64,000 nt of DNA from Woeseiaceae bacterium (GCA_028277185.1 JANQGQ010000018.1:1-64000), one strand, 5' to 3'; shown: positions 27,287 to 38,047, counted from the stretch's first letter. Notes: generated by a model not told the origin, from the sequence alone. Numbers and translations: made by a program.

Positions 27287-27789
27287 TCGAGCTACGCGCC
27301 ATTCAGGCCGACATCACGACGCTCGAAGTCGACGCGATCGTCAACGCGGCGAACAGCTCCCTGCTCGGTGGCGGGGGAGTGGACGGCGCCATCCACCGGG
27401 CGGCGGGGCCGGAACTGCTGCAGGCGTGCCGGCTGCTGGGCGGCTGCAAGACCGGGGATGCAAAGCTCACGCGAGGCTACAAGCTGCCGGCGTCGTTCGT
27501 CATCCATGCCGTCGGGCCGGTCTGGAACGGCGGCACCATGGGTGAACCCGAACTACTTGCGTCCTGCTACAGGCGGTCGCTGGAGCTGGCGACCGCAGAA
27601 CGCCTGACCGGCATTGCCTTTCCGGGCATCAGTACCGGTGTTTTCGGCTACCCGGTCGCCGGGGCGGCGGAGCTTGCGGTGGCGACGGTGCGGTCGTTCA
27701 CGGCGAGCACGGAATCGACCCTGTCGCAGGTGATCTTCTGCTGCTTCTCGGCGGACGATCTGGCGGTCTACCGCCGTCTGCTGGACTGA
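27283..27789 (+). CDS. ymdB: Macrodomain O-acetyl-ADP-ribose deacetylase
   Basis: A 168-residue single macrodomain. The ADP-ribose-binding signature [20 protein letters not shown] and the later [12 protein letters not shown] loop are intact, with the conserved IHRAAG segment. Members remove the acetyl group from O-acetyl-ADP-ribose or ADP-ribose from proteins. The start overlaps the transporter stop (ATGA), and the phosphatase gene follows 7 bp later, forming a three-gene operon. Confidence 0.92.
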   Translation: MIELRAIQADITTLEVDAIVNAANSSLLGGGGVDGAIHRAAGPELLQACRLLGGCKTGDAKLTRGYKLPASFVIHAVGPVWNGGTMGEPELLASCYRRSLELATAERLTGIAFPGISTGVFGYPVAGAAELAVATVRSFTASTESTLSQVIFCCFSADDLAVYRRLLD

Positions 27790-27796
27790 GCGACTC

Positions 27797-28171
27797 GTGC
27801 GCATCCTTTTCGTATGCAGTGAAAACCGCCTGCGCAGCCCGACGGCAGCCGCGGTCTTCTCGGAGTACGAAGGGGTCGAAGCGATCAGTGCTGACACGAA
27901 CGCCGGCTGCGAGCAGCCGGTCAGCGGCGATCTGATCGAATGGGCCGACGCCGTGCTTGTCATGGAACGTCCGCACCGGGACAAGATCGCGAGGAGGTTC
28001 CGCGACCTGCTCAAAGACAAGAAGCTCGCGGTGTTAGAGATACCGGACCGCTTCGAGTACATGGATCCGCTGTTGGTGAAGCTGCTGGAAGCGAGAGTTC
28101 CGCGCTACGTACGCATCCAGGCGCGACACGCGGGCACTCTGCTCCATGCACTCGACGACGGCGACGCCTGA
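27797..28171 (+). CDS. Small protein-tyrosine-phosphatase-like protein
   Basis: A 124-residue protein starting at GTG. The P-loop CSENRLRSPTA (Cys7, Arg13) fits the C-x5-R-S phosphatase signature of the low-molecular-weight family, though the loop differs from classic CxGNxCRS. The usual late DPx acid loop reads IPDRFEYMDP. It follows the macrodomain gene by 7 bp. Some homologues are annotated only as predicted tyrosine phosphatases. Substrate unknown. Confidence 0.78.
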   Translation: MRILFVCSENRLRSPTAAAVFSEYEGVEAISADTNAGCEQPVSGDLIEWADAVLVMERPHRDKIARRFRDLLKDKKLAVLEIPDRFEYMDPLLVKLLEARVPRYVRIQARHAGTLLHALDDGDA

Positions 28172-28239
28172 AGGCGTATCCGGTAGCCGCGACCCGGGCC
28201 GCAAGCACTCAGCATTCGGGTACGGCGTTGCCGACGCTG

Positions 28240-29379
28240 CTAGTTGCCCGAGTCGGTCTTCTTGAACGGATTCGACCCGAATCGGAAGGACAAACCTAAA
28301 AACAGACCAGGCTCATAAGTTTCTTCTGTGAGCTGGTCGTCACTCAGGTTCTCGGTGATGACCTGATCGGGCTCATACCGGCCGTTTAGCCGATCGACTT
28401 TGCGCATGGCCACACCGGCATTCAGCATGATGTTATGGCCAAATCCCACCCCATAGCCGAGAAACGCCGTCGGGCTGTCGAAATCGAATCCGATGCCCGC
28501 CGTCACGCCACCAAAGTAACCATCCGAGTTCCAGGAGATCAGATTCATTAACCAGTTGGAGTGCGGCGCTTCACGTATGAACATGAAGTAGATCGATGGT
28601 GAAAACTCACTTCCGCTGCGATCCGCCTGCTCGGTTATCGTATAGGTTTGCGGATCCGTCGATGGGTTGGCTTGTGCGAAGAAGGACTCGTCATCGGATT
28701 CGATGTAGTTGACGCCGTATAGAGCGATCCATTTCCCCACGGTCTTGTCCGGGGTTTCGAAACGGATCTCAGGAAACTCTTTCGCTTTGATATCGCCTGT
28801 CTGGTCGCGGAAAATTCGGACTACCAGGTCCTGCGTCGCCGATACCGTGTACGTGCCGTCAACCCTCAACGTGGTCGCGGAGAGAAAGCCGCGTCGTATT
28901 ACTTCGACCTCTTGCTCGCTACACCTTGCCCTGCTCAGTCGGGACGCGATTGTCTCGCCGATTCCCACGACTGCCTCTTCCGTCTTCGCGGACCTCAATT
29001 CGTTTTCCACCGCCTCTGCTTCGCTTGAGCAGGTAGATGGCTGAGCGGGCTGCTGAGCGAGCGCCGCCTGTTCCTCGCGACTAAGCGGGTCGATTATCGC
29101 GGGGCCATCGTGTTCTATCCGTCCTTCGATTCGATAATTGGCAGTCGGCACACGGTTTAGAACCACTATTTCATAGGTACCGGGTTCGATCGACCGCTTG
29201 GTCGTCAACCCTGTTCCCAGCGTGATCCGCTTTTGCTCAACTGTACCGTCGCGGGGCGCTGTTGAGGAGTCCGCCCGGGTGTCCGTCGTGCGGGGCGTTG
29301 GGGCGGAGACACAACCAGCGAACAAGAAGGACGCCAGGACCGGCATCCAGCACCGGTGGAAGATTCGCGCTTCGGGCAT
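28240..29379 (-). CDS. Lipoprotein of unknown function with a barrel-like C-terminal half
   Basis: A 379-residue protein with lipobox FAGC (about residue 23) after the start MPEARIFHR. This start has AGGAG 7 nt upstream; the ATG at 29415 lies ahead of the site. The N-terminal half is helical with a glutamate/alanine-rich stretch and two cysteines. The C-terminal half has strands resembling an outer-membrane barrel or beta-sandwich (YFGGVTAGIGFDFDSP, FLGYGVGFGHNI, PGLFLGLSFRFG). I do not recognise the family. It is monocistronic, convergent with the phosphatase gene, and somewhat lower in G+C than its neighbours. Confidence 0.65.
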   Translation of the reverse strand: MPEARIFHRCWMPVLASFLFAGCVSAPTPRTTDTRADSSTAPRDGTVEQKRITLGTGLTTKRSIEPGTYEIVVLNRVPTANYRIEGRIEHDGPAIIDPLSREEQAALAQQPAQPSTCSSEAEAVENELRSAKTEEAVVGIGETIASRLSRARCSEQEVEVIRRGFLSATTLRVDGTYTVSATQDLVVRIFRDQTGDIKAKEFPEIRFETPDKTVGKWIALYGVNYIESDDESFFAQANPSTDPQTYTITEQADRSGSEFSPSIYFMFIREAPHSNWLMNLISWNSDGYFGGVTAGIGFDFDSPTAFLGYGVGFGHNIMLNAGVAMRKVDRLNGRYEPDQVITENLSDDQLTEETYEPGLFLGLSFRFGSNPFKKTDSGN

Positions 29380-29586
29380 CGTTCTACTCCTTTCTTTTTT
29401 TGGAATCGGAATCACCCGTCGTTTTGGTCAGGGTGGCCGCCTGCACGCGGATCGCTCGCCAGCGTTCCTGCTCTCACCCGGCGCGCAAGTCACAATTGCA
29501 GGCGACTGAACACATCCGCCATACTACCCGACTATTGCCCACAATTGGTGGGCGGGCGCTTGTCCCCGAAGAGCCTGGAACGCGTC

Positions 29587-30282
29587 TCAGTCCGTCTCGC
29601 GCAGAAACTCCCCGCGCTTCAGGAAACTCCACGCCTGATCCGCGACGCGGCGCGAGAGGATCATGCCGCGGTGGCTGACCGGCATGACCAGGTGGTCCCT
29701 CGCACCGGCGAGCTCCGTTTCGGACACCGCGACGGTGCCGTCGCTCGGCCCGCCGAAGTCGGTGACGATCCGCCCGACGCCGAGCGGCACGTTGCCCGCG
29801 ATGATCCCGACCTCGCGCTCCGCGCAGACGTGCGTTCCCCATTCGTTGGCCGACTCGTGCAGGACGCCGGCCGGCAGGGTCGAGCCCAGCAGGCCCTCGC
29901 CCCAGTCGGTCGCCTTCAGGAACTCGGCGGCGCGCGAACCGGTCAGCGGCGAGCCCAGACAGACCAGCCTTCCGGGCGGCGCGTCCGGATGGGTCGCGAG
30001 CATCCTGAGCGCCACGACCCCGCCGAGGCTATGCCCGACGAGATGCACGGCGTCGAGGCCCGAACGATCGATGAAACGCTTGAGCGCCCGGGCGTTGCTG
30101 TCCAGCGAGCCGCGAATGGACGGGTAGTTGAAGAACGAGACGCGCGCGCCGTACTCGCGCTCCAGCTGCCGGCGAATGACGAACATGCCGACACCGTGCG
30201 ACCAGATCCCGTGTAACAGGACTACATTGCGGATGGCGCCGAGCGGATCGGCAGATTGTTCAGGGCGTCGCGATTCGTCCAT
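29587..30282 (-). CDS. Alpha/beta hydrolase
   Basis: A 231-residue hydrolase with the oxyanion-strand motif [11 protein letters not shown], nucleophile elbow GHSLGG (Ser near residue 82) and a late catalytic His in PVSHRGM. It resembles PGAP1-like/lipase-type acyl hydrolases. The start MDESRRPEQ lies 61 bp inside the end of nudB; no later in-frame ATG, GTG or TTG precedes the core fold, so a long overlap seems real. An in-frame start at 30321 is also possible. Substrate unknown. Confidence 0.8.
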   Translation of the reverse strand: MDESRRPEQSADPLGAIRNVVLLHGIWSHGVGMFVIRRQLEREYGARVSFFNYPSIRGSLDSNARALKRFIDRSGLDAVHLVGHSLGGVVALRMLATHPDAPPGRLVCLGSPLTGSRAAEFLKATDWGEGLLGSTLPAGVLHESANEWGTHVCAEREVGIIAGNVPLGVGRIVTDFGGPSDGTVAVSETELAGARDHLVMPVSHRGMILSRRVADQAWSFLKRGEFLRETD

Positions 30283-30683
30283 GACCAGACGGTAGCGGCG
30301 GCCTGTGACGGTGGCAACCACTGAAACGCCGTGTGCTCATCGGCGGCCAGTCTGACGTCCCGGCGTTCGGCGAGCTCGTAGCGCCACTCGTACTCGACGT
30401 TTTCCCGGACGCCGGGCGCGTAATTGCCGAGCCAGCGCGGGTCGATCGTGAACTGCCGGCTCAGGCCCGGGGTATAGAGCCGGCCCTCGTCGGTGAGGCC
30501 CGTCTCTTCCTCGAGTTCCCGCCTCGCCGCGTCCTCCGGCATCTCCCCGTTCTCCAGACTACCCGTCACCGACTGCCAGAAGCGGAACGGCCGCCGACGT
30601 TCGATCAGCAGCACGTAGCCGTCGCGGCTATAGACCGCGACGAGAACCGATTCGGGGCGGCGCCAGGAGATAGCGGCCGTCAG
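30222..30683 (-). CDS. nudB: Dihydroneopterin triphosphate diphosphatase
   Basis: A Nudix hydrolase of folate synthesis (153 residues as annotated). The core [12 protein letters not shown] and RELEEETGL give the Nudix box, and [14 protein letters not shown] matches E. coli NudB. The conserved first strand ([19 protein letters not shown]) is encoded in frame upstream of the first GTG (30614), but no ATG, GTG or TTG precedes it. The best start is a CTG at 30683 that overlaps the aspS stop as CTGA, the arrangement expected for coupled genes. The order aspS-nudB is common in gammaproteobacteria. A GTG start at 30614 would remove the first strand. Confidence 0.8.
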   Translation of the reverse strand: MTAAISWRRPESVLVAVYSRDGYVLLIERRRPFRFWQSVTGSLENGEMPEDAARRELEEETGLTDEGRLYTPGLSRQFTIDPRWLGNYAPGVRENVEYEWRYELAERRDVRLAADEHTAFQWLPPSQAAATVWSWTNRDALNNLPIRSAPSAM

Positions 30684-32455
30684 CCGTCCGTGCGCGGGGC
30701 GCGGATGCGAATGCCGGTTTCCCTGAGCTGCTCGGCCGATACCTCGCCCGGCGCGTCGGTCAGCGGGTCGTGCGCCGACTGCGTCTTGGGAAATGCGATG
30801 ACGTCGCGGATGCTGTCCACACCCGCCATCAGCATCACGATGCGGTCGAGTCCGAACGCGATGCCGCCGTGCGGCGGTGCGCCGTAGGTCAGCGCGCGCA
30901 GCAGGAAGCCGAACTTCTCTTCCGCCTCCTCCTTGCCGATCGAGAGCAGATCGAACACCGCGGCCTGCATGTCCTGGTCGTGGATACGGATCGAACCGCC
31001 ACCGATCTCGGAACCGTTGAGCACCATGTCGTAGGCCCGGGACAGCGTGCCGCCGGGATCGCCTTTGAGCGCCTCGGCGTCGTCGACCGCGGGCGCGGTG
31101 AATGGATGGTGCAGCGCGGTCCAGCGTCCGGTCTTGTCGTCCTTCTCGAACATCGGAAAGTCGACGACCCAGAGCGGCGCCCAGCCCTCGGCCACGAGCC
31201 CGCGGTCCTCGCCGAGCTTCACGCGCAGAGCGCCGAGCGCGTCGTTGACGACGCGCGCCTTGTCGGCGCCGAAGAAAATCAGGTCGCCGTCAGCGGCGCC
31301 CGTGCGCTCGAGGATGCCGTCCACGGCAGCATCGGGCAAAAACTTGAGGATCGGCGACTGCAGGCCGTCACGGCCGGCCGCCGTGTCGTTCACCTTTATG
31401 TACGCAAGCCCCTTCGCGCCATAGCGGCCGACGAACGCCGTGTAGTCGTCGATCTCCTTGCGCGACAGCTCGCCGCCGCCGGGCAGGCAGAGCGCGGCCA
31501 CGCGGCCTTCGGGATCGCTGGCCGGGCCCGCGAACACCTTGAATTCGACGTCGCCCATGAGATCGGCGACCTCAACGAGTTCGAGGTCGATACGCAGGTC
31601 CGGTTTGTCCGAGCCGAAGCGCCGCATCGCCTCGGCATACGCCATCCGCGGGAACGGCTCGGGCAGATCGACGTCGAGAACGGTCTTGAATACGTCGCGG
31701 ATCAGCCCTTCCATCATCCCGGTGACGACGGCTTCGTCGACGAAGCTCATCTCGACGTCGAGCTGCGTGAACTCGGGCTGCCGGTCGGCCCGCAGATCCT
31801 CGTCGCGAAAGCAGCGCACGATCTGGTAGTAGCGGTCGAGACCCGACATCATCAGGAGCTGCTTGAAGATCTGCGGCGACTGCGGCAGCGCGAAGAACTT
31901 GCCCGGATGCGTGCGGCTCGGGACGATGTAGTCGCGCGCGCCCTCGGGCGTCGCCCGCGTCAGCATCGGCGTCTCGACGTCCACGAAGCCGTTGTCGTCC
32001 AGGTAGCCCCGCATCGCGCGCGTGACGGCGTGCCGGAGACGCAGGTTGCCGAGCATCTCCTCGCGGCGCAGATCCAGATAACGGTGCTTGAGGCGCAGCT
32101 CTTCGTTGACGTGCTCGTCGTGATGAAACGGCGGCGTCTCGGCCCGGTTGAGCACGGTGAGCTCGGTCGCCAGCAGCTCGACCTCGCCGGTCGCCATGTT
32201 CGGATTGACGGTGCCTTCCGGGCGCTCCCGCACCCGGCCCTTGACCGCAAGCACGTACTCGCTCCGAATCCGCTCGGCCTCGGCGAACATCTCCGGCCGG
32301 TCCGGATCGAACACGACCTGCAGGAGACCTTCGCGGTCGCGCAGATCCACGAAGATCACGCCCCCATGGTCGCGACGCCGGTGCACCCAGCCCGTGACGG
32401 CGACTTCCTGGCCGATCAGCGCCGCATCGACTTGTCCGCAGTAGTGGCTACGCAT
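30680..32455 (-). CDS. aspS: Aspartate--tRNA ligase
   Basis: A 591-residue class II synthetase. The N-terminal anticodon-binding OB fold begins [18 protein letters not shown], with [20 protein letters not shown]. The catalytic domain has motif 2 [18 protein letters not shown] and motif 3 [11 protein letters not shown], with the large bacterial-type insertion. The start at 32455 fits bacterial homologues; the open frame continues 23 codons upstream without support. It is coupled to nudB downstream. Confidence 0.96.
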   Translation of the reverse strand: MRSHYCGQVDAALIGQEVAVTGWVHRRRDHGGVIFVDLRDREGLLQVVFDPDRPEMFAEAERIRSEYVLAVKGRVRERPEGTVNPNMATGEVELLATELTVLNRAETPPFHHDEHVNEELRLKHRYLDLRREEMLGNLRLRHAVTRAMRGYLDDNGFVDVETPMLTRATPEGARDYIVPSRTHPGKFFALPQSPQIFKQLLMMSGLDRYYQIVRCFRDEDLRADRQPEFTQLDVEMSFVDEAVVTGMMEGLIRDVFKTVLDVDLPEPFPRMAYAEAMRRFGSDKPDLRIDLELVEVADLMGDVEFKVFAGPASDPEGRVAALCLPGGGELSRKEIDDYTAFVGRYGAKGLAYIKVNDTAAGRDGLQSPILKFLPDAAVDGILERTGAADGDLIFFGADKARVVNDALGALRVKLGEDRGLVAEGWAPLWVVDFPMFEKDDKTGRWTALHHPFTAPAVDDAEALKGDPGGTLSRAYDMVLNGSEIGGGSIRIHDQDMQAAVFDLLSIGKEEAEEKFGFLLRALTYGAPPHGGIAFGLDRIVMLMAGVDSIRDVIAFPKTQSAHDPLTDAPGEVSAEQLRETGIRIRAPRTDG

Positions 32456-32555
32456 GAGATTGACGGCGGAACGCCGGGAGGGAAAAAGACGCGGAATGGT
32501 ACGGGCTGGCCCCGGACAGCGCAAGGCAGGCGGCGCCTCGCCGGCGCGGTGTGTT

Positions 32556-33242
32556 TCAGTCGGGCGGGCGGCCGTCGCCTGCGCGTAGCCCGGCCGCCGT
32601 TTCCGGGTCCGGATTGCCCTCCCACGGCGGCACGACGACGCCGAGCGAGATGATCATCTTCAGCGCCTCGTCGACGTCCATGTCCAGCTCGATCACGTCC
32701 TTCTTCGGCACCAGGATGATGAAGCCGGAAGTGGGATTCGGCGTCGTCGGCACGAAACAGCCGACCACGTCCTCGCCGGTCCGGGCCTGAATCTCGCCCA
32801 GGTAAGTCGAGGTCTGGAAGGCCAGGCTGTAGATCCCGCGGCGCGGGTACTGGATCAGGAGCACGTTCTTGAACGCGTGACTCGAATCGGAGAACACGAT
32901 CTCCGCGAAGTTCTTGGCTGCCGAGTAGATCGACCGGACGACCGGCACGCGGTCCATCAGCGATTCCCAGCCGCCGACGAACGCGCGGCCTATGAAGTTG
33001 GCGACGAAGATCCCCGTGAGCAGCACGACGGTCAGGATGAACAACACGCCGAAACCTGGGATGTGCACGGGTTCGTCCGCACCGAGCCAGTTCATCAGCA
33101 GGATGCTCGGCTGGTACTTGAGCGGCAGCAGCGCCAGGGTCTTGTCCATCTGCCGGACGGCGAAGCTGATCAGAAGAATCGTGATCCCGAGCGGAATCCA
33201 GATCAGCAGACCGGCAACGAGATAGCGGCGCAGGCCCTTCAT
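32556..33242 (-). CDS. DUF502 family membrane protein
   Basis: A 228-residue inner-membrane protein with two hydrophobic segments (about residues 7-27 and 65-90) followed by a soluble C-terminal half containing the conserved [14 protein letters not shown] and [11 protein letters not shown] motifs of the DUF502 family. The family is widely conserved, often beside aspS and a zinc-ribbon gene, but has no established biochemical role in bacteria. It ends in an acidic, charged tail. Confidence 0.85.
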   Translation of the reverse strand: MKGLRRYLVAGLLIWIPLGITILLISFAVRQMDKTLALLPLKYQPSILLMNWLGADEPVHIPGFGVLFILTVVLLTGIFVANFIGRAFVGGWESLMDRVPVVRSIYSAAKNFAEIVFSDSSHAFKNVLLIQYPRRGIYSLAFQTSTYLGEIQARTGEDVVGCFVPTTPNPTSGFIILVPKKDVIELDMDVDEALKMIISLGVVVPPWEGNPDPETAAGLRAGDGRPPD

Positions 33243-33248
33243 GGCTTT

Positions 33249-33566
33249 CTATGCCGATTCCGACGAAGTCTTCGACGCCGTCCTCGTGGCCGCCGTGGCC
33301 GCGCCGTCTTTCTTGTCGCTCTTCTTCCCGTCTTTACCGTCGTCGGACTTCGGCTTGTCGTCGCTGGCAAGATTGCGCTTGTTCCCGGTCTTGAAGTCGG
33401 TCTCGTACCAGCCCGAACCCTTCAGCCGAAACCGTGGCGCCGACAGGAGCTTCTTGAGCTCGGGCGCGCCGCACGCCGGGCAATCGACGAGCGGCTCGTC
33501 GCTGATCTTCTGCAGCGCGTCGAGCTCGTGACCACAGCTCTGGCAGGCATAAGCGTAAATCGGCAT
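33249..33566 (-). CDS. FmdB family zinc-ribbon protein
   Basis: A 105-residue protein. The N-terminal zinc ribbon has two CxxC pairs (CQSCG, CPACG), as in FmdB/YgiT-type regulators. The middle matches PRFRLKGSGWYETDFK, the family signature. The tail (about 35 residues) is a low-complexity Lys/Asp/Ser-rich segment. Start at 33566 has GGAGA upstream; the frame is open to 33617 without another supported start. The order fmdB-DUF502-aspS is a recurrent cluster. Confidence 0.85.
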   Translation of the reverse strand: MPIYAYACQSCGHELDALQKISDEPLVDCPACGAPELKKLLSAPRFRLKGSGWYETDFKTGNKRNLASDDKPKSDDGKDGKKSDKKDGAATAATRTASKTSSESA

Positions 33567-33590
33567 CCGGTGTCTCCGTTGGGTCTTGCC

Positions 33591-33610
33591 GCCGGCCGCA
33601 TGCGGCCGGC
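33591..33610. promoter_or_regulatory. Perfect 20-bp palindrome before the FmdB-like gene
   Basis: GCCGGCCGCATGCGGCCGGC is its own reverse complement. It lies just downstream of a TATAAT box on the minus strand (33616-33621), so it would be at the transcript start as a hairpin or an operator. It could also be a chance high-G+C palindrome. Confidence 0.3.
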
Positions 33611-33710
33611 AGCGCATTATAGAAGCGTCCCGCCACCGGGCGATACGGCGAAACGGCCGGTTTGCGGACCGTTTCGCGGTTTTTCGCGCCTTGGGGCTTT
33701 GCTCAGACCC

Positions 33711-36290
33711 TTACGCGGCGTTTTCGAACGCGAGGCGGTCGTCGCTGACCCCCACGTCGATCGTGTCGCCGGGCTGAAACTTTCCGGACAGGATCTCGTT
33801 CGCCAGCGGGTTTTCCACCTGCTGTTGAATCGCGCGCTTCAGGGGCCTTGCACCGTACACCGGATCGAAGCCTGCTTCGGCCAGCTTGTCGCGGGCCGCG
33901 TCGGACAGACTGATGCGGATGTCGCGCTCGGCGAGCCGATCGTGCAGATAGCCGAGCTGGATGTCGACGATCTTGCGGATATGCTCGCGGCTCAGCGGGT
34001 GGAACACCACAACGTCGTCGATCCGATTGACGAACTCAGGCCGAAAATGGGTGCCGACGACCTCCATGATCGCGGTTTTCATCGCGTCGTAGTTGTCCTC
34101 GCCCGCCATCTCCTGAATCATCTGCGAACCGAGGTTCGACGTCATCACGACGACCGTGTTGCGAAAATCGACCGTGCGCCCCTGACCGTCGGTCAGCCGC
34201 CCGTCGTCGAGCACCTGCAGGAGCACGTTGAACACGTCCGGATGCGCCTTTTCGACCTCGTCGAGCAGGATTACCGAGTAGGGCCGGCGCCGGACCGCTT
34301 CGGTCAGATAGCCGCCTTCCTCGTAGCCTACGTAGCCCGGCGGCGCGCCGATCAGCCTCGCCACCGAGTGCTTCTCCATGAACTCCGACATGTCGATGCG
34401 CACCATCGCCTCGTCGGTGTCGAACAGGAAGTTCGCAAGCGCCTTGGTCAGCTCGGTCTTGCCGACGCCCGTGGGGCCTAAGAACAGGAACGAGCCGATC
34501 GGCCGGCGCGGATCCGAAAGGCCGGCGCGCGAGCGGCGAATCGCGTTGGCGACGGCCGTCACGGCCTCCGACTGCCCGACCACGCGCTCCTGTACGACGC
34601 TCTCCATCGCAAGCAGCTTTTCCTTCTCGCCCTCGAGCATCTTCGACACGGGAATCCCGGTCCACTTCGAGACGATCTCCGCGACTTCCTCGTCGGTCAC
34701 GTTGTTACGCAGCAAGGTCGTTTCACGCCCTTCCGCTTCGGTCGCATCGGCGAGCTGTCGTTCCAGTTCCGGAATCCGGCCGTACTGCAGCTCCGACATG
34801 CGCGCGAGATCGTTCGCGCGGTGCGCTGTCTCCAGCTCGAGCCGCGCGCGTTCGAGCTCTTCCTTGATGTGGGCCGTGCCCTGCATCGCGGCCTTCTCGG
34901 CCTTCCAGACTTCCTCGAGATCCGCGAACTCGCGCTCGAGTTCGCCGAGCTGCGTTTCGAGATCGCCGAGACGCTTCTTCGACGCGTCGTCGGACTCCTT
35001 CTTGAGCGCCTCCCGCTCGATCTTGAGCTGGATGATGCGCCGCTCCAGGCGGTCCATCGCTTCGGGCTTCGAGTCGATCTCGATGCGAATGCGCGACGCG
35101 GCTTCGTCGACCAGGTCGATCGCCTTGTCGGGAAGCTGCCGGTCGCTGATGTAGCGGTGCGACAGCGTCGCCGCCGCGACGATCGCGGGGTCGGTGATCT
35201 CTACGCCGTGATGAACCTCGTAGCGCTCCTTGAGCCCGCGAAGGATCGCAATCGTGTCCTCGACGGTCGGCTCGTCGACGAGCACCTTCTGGAAGCGGCG
35301 CTCGAGCGCGGCATCCTTTTCGACGTACTTTCGATACTCGTCGAGCGTCGTGGCGCCGACGCAGTGCAGCTCGCCGCGCGCAAGCGCGGGCTTCAGCATA
35401 TTGCCGGCATCCATCGAGCCCTCGGCCTTGCCGGCGCCGACCATCGTGTGCAGCTCGTCGATGAACAGGATGATCTGCCCTTCCTGCCTGGCGAGGTCGT
35501 TGAGCACCGCCTTGAGGCGTTCCTCGAACTCGCCGCGGAACTTCGCGCCGGCGATGAGCGCGCCCATGTCGAGCGACAGGATGCGCTTGCCGCGCAGGCC
35601 CTCGGGCACTTCGTTGTTGACGATGCGCTGGGCGAGGCCTTCGATGATCGCCGTCTTGCCGACGCCGGGCTCGCCGATCAGAACGGGGTTGTTCTTCGTG
35701 CGCCGCTGCAGGATCTGGATCGTGCGGCGGATCTCGTCGTCGCGGCCGATGATCGGATCCAGCTTGCCCTGCTCGGCCCGCTCGGTCAGGTCGATCGTGT
35801 ACTTCTCGAGCGCTTCGCGGGTGTCCTCCGCATTGGGGTCGTTGACCTGCTGACCGCCGCGCAGGTCGTCGATGGCCTTCTCGACCGCGCCGCGGACGAT
35901 GCCGGCCTGGTCGAAGACCGGTTTGAGTGGGGACGAGTCGTCCAGCGCTGCAAGGACGAACAGCTCGCTCGAGATGTACTGGTCCTTGCGCTGCTGCGCA
36001 AGCTTGTCGGTGATGTTGAAAAGCTTGCCGAGATCGTGGCCGAGATGCACGTCGCCCCCGGCGCCCTCGACGCGCGGCAGACGGTCGATCGCGTCGCCGA
36101 GCTGCGAGCGCAACAGATTGACGTTGCCCCCTGCCTTGGTCAGCAGACCGCGCACCGTCCCGCCCTGCTGATCGAGCAGCGCGACCATCAGATGCGCGGG
36201 CTCGATGAACTGATGGTCGAGACCGACGGCCAGCGACTGCGCATCTGCAAGCGCGAGCTGAAACTTGCTGGTCAGTTTGTCCATTCGCAT
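33711..36290 (-). CDS. clpB: ATP-dependent disaggregase ClpB
   Basis: An 859-residue Hsp100 chaperone that resolves protein aggregates with DnaK. It has the N-terminal Clp domain, nucleotide-binding domain 1 (Walker [14 protein letters not shown]), the long middle coiled coil and domain 2 (Walker [14 protein letters not shown]), and the C-terminal helical end. GAGG lies 7 nt before the ATG at 36290. A second ATG two codons later is possible. A hairpin (CGAAACGG/CCGTTTCG, 33649-33676) follows the gene but lacks a T-run on this strand. Confidence 0.97.
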   Translation of the reverse strand: MRMDKLTSKFQLALADAQSLAVGLDHQFIEPAHLMVALLDQQGGTVRGLLTKAGGNVNLLRSQLGDAIDRLPRVEGAGGDVHLGHDLGKLFNITDKLAQQRKDQYISSELFVLAALDDSSPLKPVFDQAGIVRGAVEKAIDDLRGGQQVNDPNAEDTREALEKYTIDLTERAEQGKLDPIIGRDDEIRRTIQILQRRTKNNPVLIGEPGVGKTAIIEGLAQRIVNNEVPEGLRGKRILSLDMGALIAGAKFRGEFEERLKAVLNDLARQEGQIILFIDELHTMVGAGKAEGSMDAGNMLKPALARGELHCVGATTLDEYRKYVEKDAALERRFQKVLVDEPTVEDTIAILRGLKERYEVHHGVEITDPAIVAAATLSHRYISDRQLPDKAIDLVDEAASRIRIEIDSKPEAMDRLERRIIQLKIEREALKKESDDASKKRLGDLETQLGELEREFADLEEVWKAEKAAMQGTAHIKEELERARLELETAHRANDLARMSELQYGRIPELERQLADATEAEGRETTLLRNNVTDEEVAEIVSKWTGIPVSKMLEGEKEKLLAMESVVQERVVGQSEAVTAVANAIRRSRAGLSDPRRPIGSFLFLGPTGVGKTELTKALANFLFDTDEAMVRIDMSEFMEKHSVARLIGAPPGYVGYEEGGYLTEAVRRRPYSVILLDEVEKAHPDVFNVLLQVLDDGRLTDGQGRTVDFRNTVVVMTSNLGSQMIQEMAGEDNYDAMKTAIMEVVGTHFRPEFVNRIDDVVVFHPLSREHIRKIVDIQLGYLHDRLAERDIRISLSDAARDKLAEAGFDPVYGARPLKRAIQQQVENPLANEILSGKFQPGDTIDVGVSDDRLAFENAA

Positions 36291-36366
36291 GACTACACCT
36301 CGGTTCGGGCGGCGGTGCCCGCTCCCCAATTATCTGCTCCTGAGAATGGCGCCATAGCGGCGAAAT

Positions 36367-37119
36367 TCAAGCGTTTAGGGCGGATTCCCGGTCATTCGGA
36401 CGAATTGCAATGACGCTGGCCATGCGGCCGCAGCCGGGGTCGCGACGGTAGGAGAAAAAGCGCTCGGCGTCGCCATGCGTGCAGTAGCCGCCGCCGTACA
36501 CTTCGCCGACGCCGGCCGCGTCGAGACGAAGCCGGGCGAGTGCGTAGAGATCCGCCTGCCAGCGCCCGCGGTCGTTCGCGAGGAACGCCGCCGCAGACTC
36601 CGGCCGCTCGGCGACAAATTGCTCCCTGACCTCGCCGCCGACTTCGAACGCGGGCTGCGATATCGCGGGGCCGAGCCACGCAAGCAGCTCGCCGTTCGGT
36701 ACGGGCAGCGCATCGAGCGTAGCCTCGAGCACGCCGGCCAGAAGCCCCCGCCAGCCGGCGTGTGCCGCCGCAACGGCACCGCCGTCACGCGCCGCAAACA
36801 ACACCGGCAGGCAGTCGGCCGTCAGCACCGCGCACACGACGCCGGGCTCGGTCGTGAAGGATGCATCCGCTTCCGCACCGGCGTCCCGGGCCGCGTCGAC
36901 CACGGTCGCGCCGTGCACCTGGCGAAGCCAGGCCGGCTCGCCGGACAGCGCCAGTGCCGTCCGCAGGCGCCGGCGGTTCTCCGCGACGTTCTTCGGATCG
37001 TCGTCGACGTGGGCGGCGAGGTTCAGCGACCCACAAGCACCCGCGCTCACTCCGCCGGCTCGTGTCGTGGTCAACGCCACGACGTCAACGGGCCAGTCCG
37101 GGCGAACCCAGCTATCCAT
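36367..37119 (-). CDS. pgeF: Purine nucleoside phosphorylase / laccase-domain protein
   Basis: A 250-residue member of the YfiH/PgeF family. Metal-binding residues appear in DCLPVLFA (Cys), [11 protein letters not shown] (His) and [16 protein letters not shown] (Cys/His). Members cleave purine nucleosides and, in E. coli, correct peptidoglycan precursors with a wrong residue at position 2. Its start overlaps rluD by 8 bp, and the order rluD-pgeF-clpB is conserved in gammaproteobacteria. Confidence 0.93.
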   Translation of the reverse strand: MDSWVRPDWPVDVVALTTTRAGGVSAGACGSLNLAAHVDDDPKNVAENRRRLRTALALSGEPAWLRQVHGATVVDAARDAGAEADASFTTEPGVVCAVLTADCLPVLFAARDGGAVAAAHAGWRGLLAGVLEATLDALPVPNGELLAWLGPAISQPAFEVGGEVREQFVAERPESAAAFLANDRGRWQADLYALARLRLDAAGVGEVYGGGYCTHGDAERFFSYRRDPGCGRMASVIAIRPNDRESALNA

Positions 37120-38047
37120 TGCGGAGCGCGTTCATGAGCCCGTCGAGATCGGCGGGCACGGGCGCCTCGGCCGTCACCCGCTTGCCGCTTACGGGATGAT
37201 CGAATTCCAGGCGGCCCGCATGCAGGGCCTGGCGACGAAAACCGCGCAGCGCCCCGGCCACGGTATCGCTTGCGCCGCCGGGCACAGCGAGGCGGCCGCC
37301 GTACACCGGATCGCCGACCAGTGGATGGCGCCGATGCGCGAAATGCACGCGGATTTGATGCGTACGCCCGGTTTCGAGCCTGACGTCGACCGCCGTATGC
37401 GCGGCGAAGCGCTCCCGCACCGTGTAGTGCGTCACGGCGGACCGGCCGCCCTCACGGACCGCCATCCGCGTCCGGTCGACGGGATGCCGGTCGATGGGTG
37501 CATCGATGCGGCCCCCGCCCGTGAGCACGCCGTTGACGACCGCCAGATAGCGGCGTTCGATCGCATGCGCGGCCAGGGCGCGGGTCAGGGCCGTGTGCGC
37601 CGGAAGGGTCTTCGCGACCACCAAGAGGCCGGTCGTCAACTTGTCGATCCGATGCACGAGTCCGGCCCGCGGCAGCTCGGCAAGACCGGGGTCGTGGGCC
37701 AGCAGACCGTTCATCAGCGTTCGGCCCGCATTGCCGGCGCCCGGATGGACGACGAGGCCGGCGGGTTTGTCGATGATCAGTACGGCGGCGTCCTCGAACA
37801 CGATGTCGAGGTCCATCGGTTCCGGCGCCGCGTCCACCACCGTCTCCGGTACGGCGTCGACCGCCACCTCTTCGCCCCCCGCCACGCGGTCCCGGGGACG
37901 CGGGCTTTGACCGTCGATACGAATCCGCCCGGCTTTGAGCCAGGCCGTGAGCCGGCTGCGGGAGTATTCCGGAAACATCCTGGCCAACGCCTGGTCCAAG
38001 CGGAGACCGGCCAGTTCGTCCGGAATGGTGTGCGTCGCGGTCGTCAT
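37112..38047 (-). CDS. rluD: 23S rRNA pseudouridine synthase RluD
   Basis: A 311-residue enzyme that modifies helix 69 of 23S rRNA. The N-terminal S4 domain ([14 protein letters not shown]) is followed by the catalytic domain with the Asp motif [15 protein letters not shown] and the [17 protein letters not shown] signature. The start [12 protein letters not shown] at 38047 fits the family length. The frame is open to 38137, but a start there would run into the divergent bamD gene. Confidence 0.93.
   Translation of the reverse strand: MTTATHTIPDELAGLRLDQALARMFPEYSRSRLTAWLKAGRIRIDGQSPRPRDRVAGGEEVAVDAVPETVVDAAPEPMDLDIVFEDAAVLIIDKPAGLVVHPGAGNAGRTLMNGLLAHDPGLAELPRAGLVHRIDKLTTGLLVVAKTLPAHTALTRALAAHAIERRYLAVVNGVLTGGGRIDAPIDRHPVDRTRMAVREGGRSAVTHYTVRERFAAHTAVDVRLETGRTHQIRVHFAHRRHPLVGDPVYGGRLAVPGGASDTVAGALRGFRRQALHAGRLEFDHPVSGKRVTAEAPVPADLDGLMNALRNG

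Noticed and set aside
26224..27789. Fusion-like open frame ending in the macrodomain
   Set aside because: Only the last 168 codons are real (macrodomain); the front is a shadow of the MFS gene.
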